From: Cupriavidus respiraculi
GTDB taxonomy: Bacteria > Pseudomonadota > Gammaproteobacteria > Burkholderiales > Burkholderiaceae
Assembly: GCF_914271545.1 (NCBI RefSeq)
Contig: NZ_CAJZAH010000005.1
Coordinates: 124,001 to 188,000, forward strand
DNA length: 64,000 nt
Reading direction: 5' to 3'
Position 1 is the stretch's first letter. The number at the start of each line of letters is the position of its first letter. Below, piece after piece: positions 57,226-64,000 of the stretch. The notes under the pieces are model-generated. The model made no database searches, had not been told where the DNA came from, and saw nothing but the letters and a program-made list of their open reading frames with translations. Position numbers and translations under genes: made by a program.

Positions 57226-59160
57226 TCAAGCAATCTGCTCGATCTGCTCCTGCAATTCGAGCCAGCGTTCCTCCAGCGTCTCCAGCTCCCCGCCCACTTC
57301 CCCCTGGCGCTTGAGCATCTCCATCAGCTTCGCCTTGTTGGCTTCCGCATAGCTCGTCTCGTCGGCCATGAACGCGTCGATCTCCGCCTTGGCCTGTTGC
57401 AGCACCGCCATGCGCTTTTCCACCTTTTCCAGCTCCTTGGCCAGCGGCTTGCGCAACTGGTTTAGCCGCTGGCGCTCGTCGGCTTCGGCGCGGCGCTGGT
57501 CGCGGCGGTTGGTGGCCGGCTGCGCGCCGCTGCCGTCGCCGTCCTGCTGGTGCGCCGTCGCCGCGGCGTTGCGCTTGGCCGCGGCCTGCTGCAGCAGCCA
57601 GTCGCGGTAGTCGTCCAGGTCGCCGTCGAAGGGCTTGAGCGTGCCGTCCGCCACCAGCAGGAACTGGTCGGTGGTGGCGCGCAGCAGGTGGCGGTCGTGC
57701 GAGACCACGATCAGCGTGCCGTCGAACTGCGCCAGCGCCATGGTCAGCGCCTCGCGCGTGTCCAGGTCCAGGTGATTGGTCGGTTCGTCGAGCAGCAGCA
57801 GGTTGGGCTTCTGCCAGACGATCAGCGACAGCGCCAGGCGCGCCTTCTCGCCGCCCGAAAAGGGCTCGATGGGCGCGGTCGCCATATCGCCGCGGAAATT
57901 GAAGCTGCCCAGGAAGTCGCGCAGCTCCTGTTCGCGCGTGTCGGGCGCGAGCCGCGCCAGGTGCTGCAGCGGCGAGTCGTGGTCGCGCAGCGTCTCCAGC
58001 TGGTGCTGGGCGAAATAGCCGATCTGCAGGCCCTTGCCCTGGCGCAGCGTACCGGCCAGCGGCGGCTGCGTACCGGCCAGGGTCTTGACCAGGGTGGATT
58101 TGCCCTGTCCGTTGGCGCCGAGCAGGCCGATGCGCTGACCGTTCTGGATCGACAGCGTCAGGTTGCGCAGGATGGTGATGGGCGGCTCTGCTTCGTAACC
58201 GCAGTCCAGCGCCTCCAGCACCATCATCGGATTGGGCGCGGAGTCCGGCTCGCGGAACTCGAACGAGAAGCCCGCGGCGGCATGCACCGGCGCGAGCCGC
58301 TCCATCTTTTCCAGCGCCTTGACGCGGCTCTGTGCCTGCCGGGCCTTCGAGGCCTTGGCCTTGAAGCGCGTGATGAACGATTCGAGATGCGCGATTTCCT
58401 TTTGCTGCCGCGCATAGGCCGACTGCTGCAGCGCCATCTGCTGCAGGCGCAGCGTCTCGAACTGCGTGTAGTTGCCGCCGTAGCGCTTGAGCTGCTGGTT
58501 CTCGATATGCACCGTGACGTTGCAGATGGCGTCGAGGAATTCGCGGTCGTGCGAAATCATCACCAGCGTGCCGGCGTAGCGCGCCAGCCAGTCCTCCAGC
58601 CAGACGATGGCGTCCAGGTCCAGGTGGTTGGTCGGTTCGTCGAGCAGCAGCAGGTCGGAGGGGCACATCAGCGCCTGCGCGAGATTCAGCCGCATGCGCC
58701 AGCCGCCGGAGAACGAGGCGACCGGCTGCGATACCTGCGCCAGCGTGAAGCCCAGTCCCAGCAGCAGCGCCTCGGCGCGGGCCGGGGCGGTATAGCCGTC
58801 GGCATCCGCGAAGGCGGCATGCGCGTTGCCCTCGGCGGTGCCGTCGCCGCTCGCCTGCGCCGCGGCGATGCGCGCCTCGATCTCGCGCAGCAGCACGTCG
58901 CCGTCGATCACGTAGTCCAGCGCGCTGCGCTGCACGGCCGGCGTTTCCTGGGCGACATGGGCGACGCGCCACTGCGGCGGGATCGCGACATCGCCGCCGT
59001 CCGGATGCAGCTCGCCGCGCAGGATGGCGAACAGCGTCGATTTGCCGCTGCCATTGGCGCCGACGAGACCGGCGCGTTCGCCCGGGTTCAGCGTGACGCT
59101 GGTGTGGTCGAACAGCACCTTGGTGCCGCGCTGGAGGACTAGCTGGTCGATTCGGATCAC
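57226..59160 (-). CDS. ABC-F family ATPase, YheS type
   Basis: A 644-residue soluble protein with two ABC ATPase domains and no membrane part. Walker A motifs are GANGSGKST (about 36-44) and GANGQGKST (about 340); signatures FSGGWRMRLNLAQALM and FSGGEKARLALSLIVW; both Walker B regions read LLLDEPTNHLDLD. Linker and C-terminal coiled coil (about 560-640) match E. coli YheS closely. ABC-F proteins act on ribosomes; YheS relieves stalling in some contexts. It is convergent with the CBS gene. Confidence 0.9.
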   Translation of the reverse strand: MIRIDQLVLQRGTKVLFDHTSVTLNPGERAGLVGANGSGKSTLFAILRGELHPDGGDVAIPPQWRVAHVAQETPAVQRSALDYVIDGDVLLREIEARIAAAQASGDGTAEGNAHAAFADADGYTAPARAEALLLGLGFTLAQVSQPVASFSGGWRMRLNLAQALMCPSDLLLLDEPTNHLDLDAIVWLEDWLARYAGTLVMISHDREFLDAICNVTVHIENQQLKRYGGNYTQFETLRLQQMALQQSAYARQQKEIAHLESFITRFKAKASKARQAQSRVKALEKMERLAPVHAAAGFSFEFREPDSAPNPMMVLEALDCGYEAEPPITILRNLTLSIQNGQRIGLLGANGQGKSTLVKTLAGTQPPLAGTLRQGKGLQIGYFAQHQLETLRDHDSPLQHLARLAPDTREQELRDFLGSFNFRGDMATAPIEPFSGGEKARLALSLIVWQKPNLLLLDEPTNHLDLDTREALTMALAQFDGTLIVVSHDRHLLRATTDQFLLVADGTLKPFDGDLDDYRDWLLQQAAAKRNAAATAHQQDGDGSGAQPATNRRDQRRAEADERQRLNQLRKPLAKELEKVEKRMAVLQQAKAEIDAFMADETSYAEANKAKLMEMLKRQGEVGGELETLEERWLELQEQIEQIA

Positions 59161-59290
59161 AGAAGGGGAGGCGAGAAAGAAGGAGGGACGATCGGGCAGG
59201 CGGCATTGTAGCGCCTGACGCCGGGCGGGCCCCGCCGAAGCACCCGCGCGCGACGCCCTGCCGCCCCCCGCGGCAACCCACGCCGAACCT

Positions 59291-59357
59291 AGGGATTACC
59301 CTGAACTCGTAAAACTCTATTTTCGTGGCACAGCATTTGCGTGTAAATTCATTTACA
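59291..59357 (+). promoter_or_regulatory. Sigma54-type promoter with overlapping operator before rpiR
   Basis: TGGCAC…TTTGC (59326-59340) has GG and GC separated by exactly 10 bp, as needed for a -24/-12 promoter. The predicted start near 59352 lies inside the perfect inverted repeat TGTAAAT-TC-ATTTACA (59342-59357), similar to operators of RpiR-family repressors such as HexR. Upstream, AGGG-ATTA-CCCT (59291-59302) is a further small palindrome that could bind an activator. No NtrC-like site was recognised. Confidence 0.55.
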
Positions 59358-59421
59358 TAGGCCGGCGCCCCGAAGCGGGGCAGCCGCTCTTCACTCGCAA
59401 GCGCAACCGCCACCGACCTTC

Positions 59422-60387
59422 ATGACTTCGCAGCAGGGCCAGTCCATCACCGAACGCATCGCCCGCGTCTATCCGGCGCTGACGCCCGCGCACCAACGGA
59501 TGGCGGACTACGTGCTGGCCAACCCGTTCCGCGCCGCGACCATGCGCATCGACGAGTTCGCTTCGGCAGTGGAGGTATCGGTGGCGACTGCAAACCGGTT
59601 CTCGCACGCGCTCGGCTTCGACGGCTATCCGGCTTTTCGCGCCGAACTGGTGCGCGGATTCGAGGCGACCCTTGCACCAGTCGAGAAACTGCGCACCGGT
59701 TTGGAGCGTCCGGCCACGGTCGCCGAGATCTTCGCGGCCTCGCTGGACGAGGACATCCGCAATCTCGAGGCGACGCGCCGCGCGCTGGTGCCGGACGTGT
59801 GCGAGCGGGCCGTCACCGCGATCATCGAGGCCGAACGCATCTTCGTGATGGGCTTCGGCGCGAGCGGCTATCTGGCGGGGCTGTTGCAGCACGGCCTGGA
59901 CATGTACTGCCGCACCGTGATGTCGGTGTCCGCCGCCGGCGGCGCCTCGCATGCGGCGCGGCAACTGTTCAAGCTGCAACCGACCGACCTGATCATCTCG
60001 ATCGGCTTTCCGCGCTACGTGTTCGACACCGTCACGCTGACGCGGCGGGCCCGCGACCACGGCGCGCGCATCCTCGCGCTGACCGACGGACCCACCTCGC
60101 CGCTGGCCCCGCTGGCCGATATCGCGCTGTACGCGCAGACCGGCCGCCAGCTCTCGGCCAATTCGGACGCGGCGGTGCTGGCGATCATCGAGGCGCTGTG
60201 CGGCGCGGTCGCGCACCGCTCCAGCCATTCGCTGAAGAACGCCGCCGAGATGACCGAGTTCGTGCTGCCGTGGCTGCACGGCGCGCCGGCGAACCAGGCG
60301 CGCGAGGCCCGGCCCGGCGGCCCCGTGGGCGACGACAGGCGGACCCCGGTGGCGCCGCGCAAGCGCACGCCGAAGTCGCCGAAGTAG
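59422..60387 (+). CDS. MurR/RpiR-family transcriptional regulator
   Basis: A 321-residue regulator with an N-terminal HTH_6 domain (about 1-80; VYPALTPAHQRMADYVLANP…VSVATANRFSHALGFDGYPAF) and a SIS domain (about 115-250; FVMGFGASGYLAGLLQHGLD). SIS domains of this family usually bind phospho-sugars, but members beside peptide transporters exist. It starts the iaaA-gsiA-gsiB unit and is probably its autoregulated controller through the palindrome at the transcription start. The last 45 residues are basic and Pro-rich. Confidence 0.9.
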   Translation: MTSQQGQSITERIARVYPALTPAHQRMADYVLANPFRAATMRIDEFASAVEVSVATANRFSHALGFDGYPAFRAELVRGFEATLAPVEKLRTGLERPATVAEIFAASLDEDIRNLEATRRALVPDVCERAVTAIIEAERIFVMGFGASGYLAGLLQHGLDMYCRTVMSVSAAGGASHAARQLFKLQPTDLIISIGFPRYVFDTVTLTRRARDHGARILALTDGPTSPLAPLADIALYAQTGRQLSANSDAAVLAIIEALCGAVAHRSSHSLKNAAEMTEFVLPWLHGAPANQAREARPGGPVGDDRRTPVAPRKRTPKSPK

Positions 60388-60439
60388 GGGCGCGGCTCCC
60401 GCATCGGCTCACCATTCCATACGCATTACCGACAGCATC

Positions 60440-61435
60440 GTGAATTCTCTGAACACCCCAGTCATTGCCATCCACGGCGGCGCCGGCACCATCACCCGCG
60501 CCGCCATGGACCCCGCCAAGGAAGGCGAATACACCGCCGCGCTGCAGGCCGTGCTGCAGGCCGGCCAACGCGTGCTCGCCGACGGCGGCAGCGCGCTGGA
60601 CGCCGTGACCGAGGCCGTGCGGCTGCTCGAGGAATGCCCGCTGTTCAACGCCGGCAAGGGCGCCGTGCTGACCCATGCCGGCACGTACGAACTCGATGCG
60701 GCCATCATGGACGGCGCCACGCTCGCGGCCGGCGCGGTGGCCTGCGTCAAGCGCGTGCGCAATCCGGTGCTGGCAGCGCGCGCGGTGATGGAGAAGAGCG
60801 AGCACGTGCTGTTCGCCGCCGAGGGCGCGGAAGCGTTCGCCGCGGCGCAGGGGCTCGAACTGGTCGAGCCCGGCTACTACTTCACGCAGGCGCGCCACGA
60901 ACAATGGCAGCGCGCGCGGGCCACCGCCGGCATGGCGCTGCTGGACCACGATGCGGCGGCGCTGGCCGCGCGCGCGGGCAATGCCGCCCCCGGCGCGCTG
61001 GCCGAGCCCATCGACCCCGATACCAAGTTCGGCACCGTCGGCGCCGTGGCGCTCGACGCGCAGGGCCGCCTGGCCGCGGCCACCTCCACCGGCGGCGTCA
61101 CCAACAAGCAGGTCGGCCGGGTGGGCGATACGCCCATCGTCGGTGCGGGCTGCTATGCCGACGATGTGGCGGCGGTATCCACCACCGGCACCGGCGAGAT
61201 GTTCATCCGCACCGTGGCGGCATACGACGTGGCCGCGCAGATGCGCTACGCGGGCGTGGCGCTGGACGAGGCCGCGCGCCGCGTGGTGATGGAGAAGCTG
61301 CCCGCCATCGGTGGCCGCGGCGGGCTGATCGCGGTGGACCGGCAGGGCAACGTCACGCTGCCGTTCAACACCGAAGGCATGTATCGGGGCTTCGCCCGCG
61401 TGGGCGGGCCGGTCAGCGTTTCGATCTACGGCTGA
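60440..61435 (+). CDS. iaaA: Isoaspartyl peptidase / L-asparaginase (Ntn type)
   Basis: A 331-residue plant-type asparaginase precursor that cuts itself before Thr199 (DTKFGTVGAVALD), freeing the nucleophile. HGGAGT at the N-terminus, NAGKGAVLTHAGTYELDAAIMDG and STTGTGEMFIR are diagnostic. It cleaves beta-aspartyl dipeptides and asparagine in the cytoplasm. The GTG at 60440 is used. Its place between an RpiR regulator and a glutathione-type ABC system matches the E. coli iaaA-gsiABCD order. Confidence 0.94.
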   Translation: MNSLNTPVIAIHGGAGTITRAAMDPAKEGEYTAALQAVLQAGQRVLADGGSALDAVTEAVRLLEECPLFNAGKGAVLTHAGTYELDAAIMDGATLAAGAVACVKRVRNPVLAARAVMEKSEHVLFAAEGAEAFAAAQGLELVEPGYYFTQARHEQWQRARATAGMALLDHDAAALAARAGNAAPGALAEPIDPDTKFGTVGAVALDAQGRLAAATSTGGVTNKQVGRVGDTPIVGAGCYADDVAAVSTTGTGEMFIRTVAAYDVAAQMRYAGVALDEAARRVVMEKLPAIGGRGGLIAVDRQGNVTLPFNTEGMYRGFARVGGPVSVSIYG

Positions 61436-61495
61436 CGCCGGCCCATGCGGCCGTCCCGCCCAACGCAACGTCATTCAGGTATTCCAGGAGCATCC

Positions 61496-63388
<1,893 letters not shown>

Positions 63389-63486
63389 TGTCGCCCGTGT
63401 GGATTGCAGTTTGTTGATGTTGGCGGACCGCGCGTGGCGCGTACCGTCAGAGCCTTGATGTATCGACCCGTCGTAAGGAGAAATCA

Positions 63487-64000
63487 ATGATGTTCCCCCG
63501 TTTGGCCCCGTCCACGCTGCTCGCCGGCGGCCTGGCCCTGGCGGCACTGACCGCAGGTCCCGCCTTCGCCGCCAAGGATGCCGTGATGGCGGTGGCGTCC
63601 ACCTTCACCACGCTGGACCCGTACGACTCCAACGACACGCTGTCGCAGGCGGTGTCGAAGACCTTCTACCAGGGGCTGTTCGGCCTGGACAAGGACATGA
63701 AGCTGGTCAACGTGCTGGCCGAGAGCTATGACGTCAGCAAGGACGGCCTGTCCTACACCATCAAGCTGAAGAAGGGCGTCAAGTTCCACGACGGCACCAC
63801 GTTCGACGCCACGGCCGTCAAGGTCAACCTCGACCGCGTCACCGATCCGGCCAACAAGCTCAAGCGCTACACGCTGTTCAACCGCGTGGCCAAGACCGAG
63901 GTGGTCGACGCCGGCACGGTGCGCATCACGCTGAAGGAGCCGTTCTCGCCGTTCATCAACGTGCTGTCGCATCCGTCGGCCGTGATGATCTCGCCCACCG
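63487..64000 (+). CDS. gsiB: Glutathione/peptide-binding protein GsiB (5' part)
   Basis: The first 171 residues of a periplasmic binding protein, cut by the window end. A signal peptide ([18 protein letters not shown], cleaved before AKDAVMAV) leads into the SBP_bac_5 domain: [63 protein letters not shown] lies 6 nt before the ATG at 63487; a second ATG follows directly. The gsiC and gsiD permease genes should lie beyond the window. Confidence 0.88.
   Translation, partial: MMFPRLAPSTLLAGGLALAALTAGPAFAAKDAVMAVASTFTTLDPYDSNDTLSQAVSKTFYQGLFGLDKDMKLVNVLAESYDVSKDGLSYTIKLKKGVKFHDGTTFDATAVKVNLDRVTDPANKLKRYTLFNRVAKTEVVDAGTVRITLKEPFSPFINVLSHPSAVMISPT

Overview
The window is a GC-rich, gene-dense stretch of core chromosome from a Burkholderiaceae betaproteobacterium, most likely Cupriavidus or a close Ralstonia relative. 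This rests on gene order and protein character: rpsF-priB-rpsR-rplI-dnaB, alaA-hom-thrC-moeA-moaD-moaE-crcB, sulfate ABC genes ending in cysB, aceA/aceB, and a 3-hydroxybutyrate oligomer hydrolase, which points to polyhydroxybutyrate metabolism. I see no insertion sequence, prophage, integrase, CRISPR array or rRNA operon. The species call is inference.

Layout. 1-3 kb: tRNA-His, a 56-residue small gene, lexA with two SOS boxes, and a cytoplasmic asparaginase. 3-8 kb: ribosomal/replication operon (S6, PriB, S18, L9, DnaB), then a DUF47 protein with a PiT phosphate permease. 8-12.6 kb (minus strand): NlpC/P60 lipoprotein, exported protein of unknown function, PIN-PhoH ATPase, peroxiredoxin and an Mth938-like protein. 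13-20 kb: alanine transaminase, threonine synthesis, molybdenum cofactor genes and a fluoride channel. 20-25 kb: 3HB-oligomer hydrolase, and clpB behind a heat-shock promoter. 25-32 kb: sulfate uptake cluster (binding protein, degenerate EAL protein, small hydrolase, CysT, CysW, CysA, CysB). 32-37 kb: LytS/LytTR-type two-component pair, MFS permease, RraA and a GGCT-like protein. 37-43 kb: glyoxylate bypass genes aceA and aceB with a UspA protein, a LysR regulator and a haloacid-dehalogenase-like enzyme between them. 43-53 kb: SRPBCC protein with a DHA2 efflux pump, acyl-CoA-binding protein, tsaB-rimI-udg-DUF1853, lplT, alr and radA. 53-64 kb: dsbB, ABC exporter, HPP/CBS protein, ABC-F ATPase, and an RpiR-regulated isoaspartyl-peptidase/glutathione-type ABC operon that runs off the window end.

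The most interesting signals are non-coding. (1) Between clpB and the sulfate operon, a perfect FNR-type palindrome sits 41.5 bp before the predicted start of a roughly 95-nt, three-hairpin, terminator-ended RNA: a candidate oxygen-regulated small RNA. (2) Between bcp and phoH, a minus-strand sigma70 promoter with 17-bp spacing drives a roughly 140-nt, three-hairpin RNA ending in its own terminator. (3) A sigma54-type promoter overlaps a perfect TGTAAAT-TC-ATTTACA operator in front of the rpiR/iaaA/gsi operon. (4) A catalytically broken EAL protein and a small serine hydrolase sit inside the sulfate transport cluster. (5) A 56-residue gene follows lexA and should be SOS-induced.

Calls come from reading the sequence and from remembered family motifs. 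No database search was run, so functions of unnamed genes and all regulatory sites are predictions.
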